From positions 1 through 64,000 of the forward strand of contig CAIMSN010000106.1 of the NCBI GenBank assembly GCA_903844135.1: 64,000 bases of DNA. The letters run 5' to 3'. The position numbers and the translations under genes were made by a program. The notes below the pieces were generated by a model. That model was not told the DNA's origin and searched no databases. It saw nothing but the letters and a program-made list of their open reading frames with translations. Positions 56,057-64,000 of this stretch are shown here, one piece after another. Positions within the stretch are counted from its first letter, which is position 1. Each line of letters opens with the position of its first letter. This DNA is from an uncultured Rhodospirillales bacterium. Its GTDB lineage: Bacteria; Pseudomonadota; Alphaproteobacteria; Acetobacterales; Acetobacteraceae.

Positions 56057-58243
56057 ATGGAATCGGAGCTGCGCCAGGAACTGCTCGCCGCGTTCGAGAG
56101 CGAATATCGCGACCATCTGATCGCGATCCGCGCGGTGCTCGACGGCGATGCGGTCGCCGGCGCCGCGCTGCGCGACGTGTTCCGTCGCGCGCACTCGCTC
56201 AAGGGCGCGTCGCGCGCGGTGGAACTGCCCGTCATCGAGGAGATCGCGCACGGGCTCGAGACGCTGCTGTATCGCTCCGTCGAGCAGGACCGCCCGCTGC
56301 CGGCGGAGGATATCGTCCTCGTCCGGCGCGGCCTCGATTCGATCGAGGCCGGCATGCAGGGAGCTGGTTCGGCGCTGGCGGTGCCGGCGTCCGGACCAGG
56401 GGAAACCGGTCCGGACGAGCCGGGCGGGGACGGCGCGCAGGATCAGCCGGCAAACGAGACCGCGCCCCAGGAGCCGGGCGCCACCGCGCGCGTATCGGCG
56501 CGCGACATCGACCGGCTGGTCGAATCCTTGCAGGCCGCGTCCGATGCGATGGCCGGCCAGGAGCAGGGACGGGAATGGCTGATCGCGCATCGCGACGCGC
56601 TGGAACGGGTGCTGGCGCTGTGCGCGCGGCCGTCGCATGCGATGCAGGCGGGACCGGACGCGTCTGAAGCATCTGGGGCGTCGGACGAGGTCGCGCGCGG
56701 ACTGCGCGCCCTGATCCGGTCGGCGACCACCCGGCTCAGGGACGGGCTGCGCGAGGACTGGCAGCGCGACCAGGCGGTGGCGACGCTGCGGAGCCAGATC
56801 CAGACCGTGGCGCTGATCTCGGCCGAGAGCGTGTTCGGCGCGCTCGGGGCGATGGCGCGGGACCTGGCGCGCGCGCAGGGACAGGAGATCGTCGTCACCC
56901 TGGAGGGGATGGGGCTGCGCGCGGAGCGCTCGGTGCTGCAGGCGCTGCGCGATCCGGTGATCCAGTTGCTGCGCAACGCTGTGGGGCACGGGCTGCGCGA
57001 ACGCGCGCCGATCGAGGCCGGCGCCGGCGCCACGGCAGCGGATCCGCCGGAGATCGTGCTGTCGGTCGTCTCGCGGGGCGGCGCGCTCAGCGTCTCGGTC
57101 GCCGATGATGGCGCCGGGCCGGATCTGCCGGCGATCGAACGCACCGCCAGGGCGCGTGGCCTGCTGCCGCCAGGCGCGGCGACGCCCGACGAGGCGGGCT
57201 TGCTGTCGCTGGTGTTCGAGCCCGGCTTTTCCACCGCGACCGAGGTGGACCGGCTGTCCGGCCGCGGCATGGGCCTGTCGATCGTCGCCGAGGCGGCGGC
57301 CCGGCTAGAGGGCACGGCGCGCATGCAGGTGCGCCGCAAGCCGGACGGGCGGGCGAACGGCACGATCCTGACCGTTTCGGTGCCGGTCGGCGCCCGCAGG
57401 CAGGCGGTGCTGCTGCTGGAAGCGGGCGGTCATCTGCTGGGCTTGCCCTGCGATTCGATCACCCGTCTGCTGTCGGTGCCGCAGGCGCGGATCGAGCGGA
57501 CTGACGCGGGTTGGGCGGCGCGGGTCGAGGGGTCGGCGCGGCTGCCGCTCCGGTCCCTGGCCATGCTGCTCGGCGCACCGGAACCGGACCCGGGCGGTCC
57601 GGTCGCCATCGTCGTGATGCGTGGCATCGGGCTGGTGGTCGAGCGCCTGTGCGGGGTGCGGACCCTGGTGGTGCGCCAGCCGTCGATCGTCGGTGTCGAC
57701 CGGGATCTCGTCAGCGGGGTGGCGCTGACCGGCCATGGCATTCCCGTGCTGGTGCTCGAGCCCGATGGCCTGCTGCGGGCCGGACCGGCGGCGCCGGTCG
57801 CATCCGAAGCGCGCCCCGCCGGTGAACGCATGACCGGGGAACCGGGGCGTGCCGACGCGGTTGCGAGGCGGCAGCCGACGATCCTGGTGGTGGACGATTC
57901 CATCACCACCAGGACGCTGGAAAAGACCATCCTGCAGGCGCAGGGCTATCGCGTGCTGATCGCCGTCGACGGGATCGAGGCGCTGGGTCTGCTGCGGACC
58001 GCGGAACAGGAGATCGATGTCGTGGTGGCCGACGTGGAGATGCCCCGCATGGATGGGTTCGGGCTGCTCGCGGCGATGCGGGCCGACCCGCGCCTGGATT
58101 CGATCCCGGCCATCCTGATGACGTCGCGCGACCGCGACGACGATGTCCGCCGCGGTCTGGAGCTGGGTGCCCGCGCCTATCTCACCAAGCAGGATTTCGA
58201 GCAGGGCGCGCTGCTCGCGGTGATCCGGCAGGTGTTGCCGTGA
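56057..58243 (+). CDS. CheA-type hybrid histidine kinase (Hpt-HATPase-CheW-REC), WspE/CheA3-like
   Basis: Hpt FRRAHSLKGASRAV; HATPase LLRNAVGHGLRER and GRGMGLSIV; terminal REC ILVVDDSITTRTLEKTIL. Confidence 0.95.
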   Translation: MESELRQELLAAFESEYRDHLIAIRAVLDGDAVAGAALRDVFRRAHSLKGASRAVELPVIEEIAHGLETLLYRSVEQDRPLPAEDIVLVRRGLDSIEAGMQGAGSALAVPASGPGETGPDEPGGDGAQDQPANETAPQEPGATARVSARDIDRLVESLQAASDAMAGQEQGREWLIAHRDALERVLALCARPSHAMQAGPDASEASGASDEVARGLRALIRSATTRLRDGLREDWQRDQAVATLRSQIQTVALISAESVFGALGAMARDLARAQGQEIVVTLEGMGLRAERSVLQALRDPVIQLLRNAVGHGLRERAPIEAGAGATAADPPEIVLSVVSRGGALSVSVADDGAGPDLPAIERTARARGLLPPGAATPDEAGLLSLVFEPGFSTATEVDRLSGRGMGLSIVAEAAARLEGTARMQVRRKPDGRANGTILTVSVPVGARRQAVLLLEAGGHLLGLPCDSITRLLSVPQARIERTDAGWAARVEGSARLPLRSLAMLLGAPEPDPGGPVAIVVMRGIGLVVERLCGVRTLVVRQPSIVGVDRDLVSGVALTGHGIPVLVLEPDGLLRAGPAAPVASEARPAGERMTGEPGRADAVARRQPTILVVDDSITTRTLEKTILQAQGYRVLIAVDGIEALGLLRTAEQEIDVVVADVEMPRMDGFGLLAAMRADPRLDSIPAILMTSRDRDDDVRRGLELGARAYLTKQDFEQGALLAVIRQVLP

Positions 58244-59373
58244 GCGGCCGACAGCCAGGGCAGCAGCCGGGGCAACGACCGGCGCGGGTGCTGGTGGTCG
58301 AGGATTCCGCGGTGATCAGGCGGCTGCTGGTGCATATCGTCGAGTCCGATCCGCGTCTGACGCTGGCCGGCGCGGTGGAATCCGCCGAGGAGGCGCTGGC
58401 GGCGATCCCGTCGCTGCGGCCGGACGTGATCTCGATGGATATCCGCCTGCCCGGCATGGACGGGCTGGAAGCGACGCGGCGGATCATGGCGCTGCATCCG
58501 ACACCGATCGTGGTGATCGCCGATGCGATCGAGGATGCCTCGCTGCGCATCTCGATGAACGCGCTGCGCTCCGGTGCGCTTTCGGTGGTGGAGAAGCCGG
58601 GCGGGCTGTTCGCCGGCGGCGGCTACGACCTGGCCGCCCGCGCGATCGCCACGCAGTTGGCGATCATGAGCGAGGTGCCGGTGATCCGCCGGCGCGCCTC
58701 CGCCGGTGATCCGGCCGCGCCGTCGGTCGGGCTGCCGATCGGGCTGCTGGAGCGGGGCGATGGCTCGAGCGCCGCCGGAGCCGCGGGCGTCAGGATCATG
58801 GCGGTCGCGGCCTCCACCGGCGGTCCACAGGCGCTCGCCAGGCTGCTGTCCGCCCTGCCGGAGGATTTTCCGCTGCCGGTGCTGCTGGTGCAGCATATCG
58901 GCGCTCCGTTCGTCGAGGGGTTCGCCAACTGGCTGGACGGGCTGGTGCCGCTCTCGGTGGCGCTCGGACGCGACGGCGAGAGGCTGGTCCCCGGCCGGGT
59001 TTACGTCGCACCGGGCGATCGCCACCTGACCCTGGACGGCAGCGATCCGGACATCAGGATCGGACTCAATGCCGGCGCGCCGGTTTCCGGACAGCGCCCG
59101 TCCGCCTCGGTGCTGTTCGCCTCGATGGCGGCGCTCGGGCCAGCCGGGCTCGGCGTGCTGTTGACCGGCATGGGCGAGGACGGAGCCGCGGGCATGGTCG
59201 CGATGCGGCGCGCCGGCGGCTTCACCATCACCGAACATGAGAGCACGGCTGTGGTCTACGGCATGCCGGCGGCGGCGGTGCAGCGCGGCGGATCGTGCCT
59301 CAGCCTGCCGATCGAGCAGATCGCGCCCCGCATCCTGGCGATGCTGGGACCGCGCGCCGGGACGGCGCCATGA
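58240..59373 (+). CDS. CheB protein-glutamate methylesterase with receiver domain
   Basis: VLVVEDSAVIRRLL; VAASTGGPQALARLLSALPEDFPLPVLLVQHI; LLTGMGEDGAAGMVAMRRAGG. Confidence 0.95.
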   Translation: MSGRQPGQQPGQRPARVLVVEDSAVIRRLLVHIVESDPRLTLAGAVESAEEALAAIPSLRPDVISMDIRLPGMDGLEATRRIMALHPTPIVVIADAIEDASLRISMNALRSGALSVVEKPGGLFAGGGYDLAARAIATQLAIMSEVPVIRRRASAGDPAAPSVGLPIGLLERGDGSSAAGAAGVRIMAVAASTGGPQALARLLSALPEDFPLPVLLVQHIGAPFVEGFANWLDGLVPLSVALGRDGERLVPGRVYVAPGDRHLTLDGSDPDIRIGLNAGAPVSGQRPSASVLFASMAALGPAGLGVLLTGMGEDGAAGMVAMRRAGGFTITEHESTAVVYGMPAAAVQRGGSCLSLPIEQIAPRILAMLGPRAGTAP

Positions 59374-61094
59374 GCGGCCGGATCCTGCTGGTCGAGGATT
59401 CCGACACCCAGGCGCTGATGATCCGCCGCGTGCTGGAGCGCGATGGCTTCGCGGTCGAGCGCGCCGACAGCGCGGAGGCGGCGCTCGACTGCCTGAACCT
59501 GGCGGTGCCGGACCTGGTGGTGTGCGACTACCACCTGCCGGGCATGAATGGCGGCGAGCTGGTCAGGGCGCTGCGGCTGAACGTCCGCACCCGCGCCACG
59601 CCGGTGCTGATGCTGACGGAGGCCGCGGAACCGGGGCTCGAGCGCGAGGGGCTGGAGAGCGGCGCCGACGCCTACGTGCCGAAATCGTCCGACCAGTCGC
59701 TGATCCTGCTCCGGATCCGAGCGCTGCTACGGCAGAACGGCGCGCACGAGCCGGAATCGGGCGGTTTCGGCCGCGAGGTCGGGCTGTTCCGCAAGGCCAG
59801 GGTGCTGCTGGTCCGCGATCCCGGCGAGGCGGCCGAGACCCTGGCCGGTCTGGTGCGGCGCGACGGGCACGATGTCCGGACCGCGTCGGCGCACGATGCG
59901 GCGCTGGAAGCGGCACGGGACGCAACGGATTGCGTCGTGGTCGATCTGCAGGCGTCCGGCTTCGACGGCATCGCGCTGTGCGCCGCGCTGCACGCTGCCC
60001 GGCAGAGCGAGACGTGGATCGGCAGCCTGCGCATCCTCGGGCTCGGCAACGGCGATCGGCCGGCCGGCCGGCTGCTGGTCGCCAGGGCCTATGGCGCCGG
60101 GGTCGACGATCTGGTGTCGGAGGAGGGAGGAGCGGAGGCGATCGGCCTGCGGATCCGCGCCGTGGTGCGGCGCAAGCTGCTGCAGGACGAGACCGCGCGG
60201 ATCGAGACCGAGCTGCGCGGACGGCAGGCGGCCATCGACCGGGCCCGCGAGGAGGCGTCCGCGCACGCCGCCAAGGCCGCCCTGGCGGAGGCGCTGGCGG
60301 AGGCCAACGATCGGCTGCGCGAGGCGCAGGGCAAGCTGGTGCAGTCCGCCAAGATGGCCTCGCTCGGCGAGCTGGTGGCGGGGATCGCCCACGAGATCAA
60401 CAACCCGCTGGCGTTCATCCTGGCGCATCAGGGCACGGTGGCGCGACTGCTGGAGCAGCTCGACGGGGCGGTCTCGCCGGACGGTCCCCCCAAGGATTGG
60501 GCGCCCAAGCTCGGCAAGGCGCGCGAGCGGGTGGCGTCGATGAGCCTGGGCCTGAAGCGGATCCAGAACCTGGTGCTCAATCTGCGCAAATTCTCCCGTC
60601 TCGACGAGAGCGAGCATCAGAGCGTAGATGTGCCCGATGCGATCGACACCGTGCTGACCCTATTGACGCACAAGCTGGGCAGCGGAATCACCATCTCGCG
60701 GGACTACCAGGCGCCGCGCGACCTGCTGTGCCAGCCGGCTCTGCTCAACCAGGTGATCATGAACATCGTCGGCAACGCCGCAGATGCGCTGAACGCGCGA
60801 AACGAGGGCGCGGCGCCGATGCGGCCTGGCCTGATCTCGATCGCGACCCGCCTGCGGGACGGCGCCTACGAGATCGCCATCGCCGATAACGGTCCGGGCG
60901 TTCCGGAGGCGTTGCGCGAGCGCGTGTTCGAGCCGTTCTTCACCACCAAGCCGGTCGGATCGGGCACCGGCCTCGGCTTGGCGATCGCCTACAGCGTGGT
61001 CCAGGCGCATGGCGGCGCGATCACCGTGGAGACCGCTCCTGAGGGCGGCGCGCGGTTCGTGGTATCGGTGCCGATCGAGGAGGACCGGGCGTGA
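59370..61094 (+). CDS. REC-pseudoREC-histidine kinase (CheS3-like)
   Basis: [21 protein letters not shown]; second REC-like [18 protein letters not shown]; His[20 protein letters not shown]; HATPase [13 protein letters not shown]. Confidence 0.92.
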   Translation: MSGRILLVEDSDTQALMIRRVLERDGFAVERADSAEAALDCLNLAVPDLVVCDYHLPGMNGGELVRALRLNVRTRATPVLMLTEAAEPGLEREGLESGADAYVPKSSDQSLILLRIRALLRQNGAHEPESGGFGREVGLFRKARVLLVRDPGEAAETLAGLVRRDGHDVRTASAHDAALEAARDATDCVVVDLQASGFDGIALCAALHAARQSETWIGSLRILGLGNGDRPAGRLLVARAYGAGVDDLVSEEGGAEAIGLRIRAVVRRKLLQDETARIETELRGRQAAIDRAREEASAHAAKAALAEALAEANDRLREAQGKLVQSAKMASLGELVAGIAHEINNPLAFILAHQGTVARLLEQLDGAVSPDGPPKDWAPKLGKARERVASMSLGLKRIQNLVLNLRKFSRLDESEHQSVDVPDAIDTVLTLLTHKLGSGITISRDYQAPRDLLCQPALLNQVIMNIVGNAADALNARNEGAAPMRPGLISIATRLRDGAYEIAIADNGPGVPEALRERVFEPFFTTKPVGSGTGLGLAIAYSVVQAHGGAITVETAPEGGARFVVSVPIEEDRA

Positions 61095-62650
61095 CCGCGT
61101 CGCCGCCGCCCGACCTGCTCGCCGAGGCGGCCGACCGGCCGACGGTGCTGCTGGTCGATGACGAACCCGACATCCTGGTCGCCCTGGAGGACCTGCTCGA
61201 AGACGATTATCAGGTGCTGAGCGCGGTTTCTCCCGAGCAGGGGCTGCTGCTGCTCGCGGAGCGGCCCGACATCGCGGTGATCGTGTCGGACCAGAGGATG
61301 CCGGGGATGACCGGCGACGTCTTCCTGGCCCGGGCGCGCTCCCTGACCTGCGCCGAGGCCCTGCTGCTGACGGGTTACGCCGATCTGACCGCGGTGGTCT
61401 CCGCCCTGAACGACGGACGTATTTCCGGCTATGCGCACAAGCCCTGGGAGCCGGTGGCGCTGCGGGCGATGATACGGCAGGCGACGGAGCGCTCCAGGCT
61501 GGCGGGCGCGCTGCGTCTGGAGCGGGCGTTGCTGCGCGGCCTGATGGAGGGCACCGCCGACGGGTTGTCGTTCAAGGATCGCACCGGGCGCTTCATCCGG
61601 CTGAACCGCACCGCGGCGGAGCGTCTGGGCGAGAGCGCCGAGGCCTGCATCGGCCGTACCGAGACCGAGATCGCCGCCGGACGGATCGACCCGGCCGAGC
61701 TGGCGACGATCGAGGCGAAGGACCGTGCCGCGCTGGCGGACGGCGAGTCCAGCACCGAGATCTGGTCGCGCCAGCTCGGCGCCAGGACGGTCTGGCTGGA
61801 GCGCCTGCGCGGACCGCTGCGCGACTCCGATGGCGAGGTCAGGCTGCTCGCGGCGTTCGAGCGTGACGTCACGGCACGCAAGACGATGGAGGACCGGTTG
61901 CGTCAGGCGGACCGGATGCAGGCGCTCGGCACCATGGCCGGCGGCGTGGCGCACGATTTCAACAACCTGCTGACCGCGGTCCTGGGAAGTCTGGAGCTGG
62001 CGCATCGCGCGGCCGCCGGCGATGCCAAGCTGACCCGTCTGATCGAGACCGCGATCGCCGGCGCGGAGCGTGGTGCCGCGCTCACCCAGCGCCTGCTCGG
62101 TTTCAGCCGGCAGCAGGATACCGCCTGCGTGCCGGTGGTGCTGAACGGTCTGGTCGAGGCGATGGGCGACCTGCTGACCCGCAGCATCGATCGCAAGGAC
62201 ATCAGCTTCACGCGCCGGCTGGCGCCGGACCTGCCGAAGGCGCTGGTGGATCCGGCGCAGCTCGAGCTGGCCCTGCTCAATCTGTGCGTGAACGCGCGCG
62301 ATGCGATGCAGGATCGCGGCACCATCACGCTGCGCACCGGCGTGCATCCCGGGCCGGCGGCGCAGGACCCGGACGACGGGGACGGCCATGTGCTGCTCGC
62401 CGGCAGCCTGCCCGCCGGCGGTGCGGTGGTGGTCGCGGTCGAGGATACCGGCAGCGGCATGACGCACGAGGTGGCGCAGCGGATCTTCGAGCCGTTCTTC
62501 ACCACCAAGGAGATCGGTCGTGGTACCGGTCTCGGCCTGTCGATGGTCTATGGCTTCATCCAGCAGACCGGCGGGGCGGTCAGGGTGCGCACCGCGCCTG
62601 GCAAGGGCACCAGCTTTGAACTCTGCCTGCCGACCGCGCCAGAACAGTGA
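61091..62650 (+). CDS. REC-PAS-histidine kinase
   Basis: REC VLLVDDEPDILVALEDLL; PAS LMEGTADGLSFKDRTGRFIRLNR; LGTMAGGVAHDFNNLLTAVLG; GTGLGLSMVYGFI. Confidence 0.92.
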   Translation: MTASPPPDLLAEAADRPTVLLVDDEPDILVALEDLLEDDYQVLSAVSPEQGLLLLAERPDIAVIVSDQRMPGMTGDVFLARARSLTCAEALLLTGYADLTAVVSALNDGRISGYAHKPWEPVALRAMIRQATERSRLAGALRLERALLRGLMEGTADGLSFKDRTGRFIRLNRTAAERLGESAEACIGRTETEIAAGRIDPAELATIEAKDRAALADGESSTEIWSRQLGARTVWLERLRGPLRDSDGEVRLLAAFERDVTARKTMEDRLRQADRMQALGTMAGGVAHDFNNLLTAVLGSLELAHRAAAGDAKLTRLIETAIAGAERGAALTQRLLGFSRQQDTACVPVVLNGLVEAMGDLLTRSIDRKDISFTRRLAPDLPKALVDPAQLELALLNLCVNARDAMQDRGTITLRTGVHPGPAAQDPDDGDGHVLLAGSLPAGGAVVVAVEDTGSGMTHEVAQRIFEPFFTTKEIGRGTGLGLSMVYGFIQQTGGAVRVRTAPGKGTSFELCLPTAPEQ

Positions 62651-62668
62651 GCCGGCAGTCGGGTCGGT

Positions 62669-64000
62669 TCAGCCCTTGCCGAACAGCTTGCGCCAGCGCT
62701 GCGCATGCCGCCCCGGCGCCACCGGCTGGAGCTGGGGCGTCGGCGCCTGCTGTGCGATCGCGATCTGATCGAACCAGTTGAGCGGGGTCGGGCGCGCCAG
62801 CGGCGAGTCCTCGGGCAGCGGCAGCACCACGAGCCGCTGCTGGTGGCTGATTCCGCCCAGGATCTGCAGCCCGCCGGTCGGCACCGTGCCGAGATAGCGG
62901 CCGTCATTGCGGATCGCGATCTGGTTGGCGTCGATCTCGATGATCTCGTCCGGTCCGTCGCCGGCCCCGTCCTCGGCGTTCCTGGTCAGGGAGACGACGA
63001 TCTCGGTGGTGCCGGAGATGGCGACGAAGCGCGCGACGCCGCTTTCGATCCTGGCTGCGATCGGCAGCACCTCCTGCCGCCCGAACGGGTGCGGCTCGAA
63101 CCGGACGCTGTCGCGCGTGGTGTCGTAGACCATGTAGCTGCCGTGGCAGGACAGGACCAGGCAGGGCCAGCGCGCGACGGTTTGCAGCGCGGTCAGACCG
63201 TCGCGCTGCGCGATCGGCGCGATCTCGCGGCCGTGCAGCGCGCGGGTCATGAAGGCGACATGCGCCGCGGCGGCGGCATGGTCGCCGCGGCTGGCGAGCA
63301 GATACACCGCGCGCAGGTTGAGCGGATCGCCGATCAGGGCGCGATACATCGGATGGCGCATGAGACGCGGCGCATGCAGGGCGGCGGTGCACAAGCGGGG
63401 CTTGCGGCTGGCCGCCTTGCTCAGCGAGCGCAGCAGGAACACGATATGCGAGCGCCGCATCCGGTTGACCGCCCGGCGGATGGCGGTCCGGTCGGGATCA
63501 AGGATCGCCTTCATCAGCTCGGCGATCAGCACGCTCTCCCAGCTCGGATCGTAGATCACGTGGCCGGCGTGCGGGACGGTGATGAATTCGGCGTCCGGGA
63601 GATGTTTGCCGATCAGGTCGGCATCGAACTGATCGATCATCTCCGCGGGATCGTACAGCACCACCAGCCGGCCGCTTGTATCGGCCCGGGTGATGCCCAT
63701 GTTTTTAAATTCTGGACGATAGGCCACCCCGTGATGCGCCAGGGAGTGCATCAGGATCTTGCGGTGACGCTCGCTCGGCAGATCGAGGTCGTCCGGATCC
63801 ATGGAATAGAACGGCGACGACGCGATCACGTAGTCGGCACGCAGGGCGGCGGAGTTCTTGAGCGCAGCGTAGCCGCCCATCGATTGGCCGAACACGATGA
63901 CCGGCCTGCCACGGCGCGTCTCGTCGACGATCCTCACCACCTCTTCCATCTCCGGCGACAGGAAGAAGGCCTTCTCGGTCGTCATCACGCCGATGCAGGA
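62669..64000 (-). CDS. Alpha/beta-hydrolase-fold protein with C-terminal beta-rich domain, truncated by window
   Basis: RPVIVFGQSMGGYAALKNSAALRADYVIASSP; VPHAGHVIYDPSW; frame open to the window edge. Confidence 0.7.
   Translation of the reverse strand, partial: SCIGVMTTEKAFFLSPEMEEVVRIVDETRRGRPVIVFGQSMGGYAALKNSAALRADYVIASSPFYSMDPDDLDLPSERHRKILMHSLAHHGVAYRPEFKNMGITRADTSGRLVVLYDPAEMIDQFDADLIGKHLPDAEFITVPHAGHVIYDPSWESVLIAELMKAILDPDRTAIRRAVNRMRRSHIVFLLRSLSKAASRKPRLCTAALHAPRLMRHPMYRALIGDPLNLRAVYLLASRGDHAAAAAHVAFMTRALHGREIAPIAQRDGLTALQTVARWPCLVLSCHGSYMVYDTTRDSVRFEPHPFGRQEVLPIAARIESGVARFVAISGTTEIVVSLTRNAEDGAGDGPDEIIEIDANQIAIRNDGRYLGTVPTGGLQILGGISHQQRLVVLPLPEDSPLARPTPLNWFDQIAIAQQAPTPQLQPVAPGRHAQRWRKLFGKG

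Noticed and set aside
58240-62650. Flagellar chemotaxis cluster
   Set aside because: No flagellar genes or CheY/CheZ/CheD; composition fits an alternative Wsp/Che3-type system instead
1-64000. CRISPR arrays, rRNA, tRNA or intact IS elements
   Set aside because: No regularly spaced repeats with unique spacers and no recognisable RNA gene or transposase motifs seen; a tRNAscan/Infernal/ISfinder run was not possible here

Overview
This 64-kb, very GC-rich window looks alphaproteobacterial, with an Acetobacteraceae-like flavour; that lineage call is inference from gene content. It is gene-dense and chromosomal-looking. I saw no rRNA, tRNA, CRISPR array or intact insertion sequence. Main blocks in order: FNT-family channel (5'-truncated by the window); FitA/VapC-like toxin-antitoxin pair; cobalamin genes (bluB, cobD/cbiB, cobC); holC; aldo/keto reductase; a six-gene, fully overlapping operon resembling hydrogenase-4/Ehr complex I relatives (hyfB-C-E-F-G-I-like); pssA/psd; methyltransferase, gloB and GST genes; zinc ADH; phaR; piuC, a TonB receptor and a Sel1 gene; a polysaccharide locus (three hexapeptide acyltransferases, glf, GT61, GT2-GT4 fusion and unassigned exported proteins) ending in a lower-GC stretch with a decayed gene tail; APC permease, kynU and kynB; cioAB-type oxidase plus an unlisted DUF2474-like micro-ORF; DUF2125, plsC, ydcF and ftsEX; MFS, GT4, metallophosphatase and DAG kinase genes; a Wsp/Che3-like chemosensory cluster; and a truncated alpha/beta-hydrolase gene. 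The most interesting signals are: (1) the Ehr-like complex seems to have lost NiFe ligands, one Fe-S ligand and the usual charged antiporter residues; (2) a gapless 58-aa tail is shared by PhaR and an unrelated Sel1-repeat protein; (3) one N-terminal domain is attached to two different enzyme folds in the glycan locus; (4) short tandem repeats of 12 or 15 bp recur in otherwise unrelated genes, one of them read on both strands. All calls come from reading the sequence and supplied translations; no database search was run.
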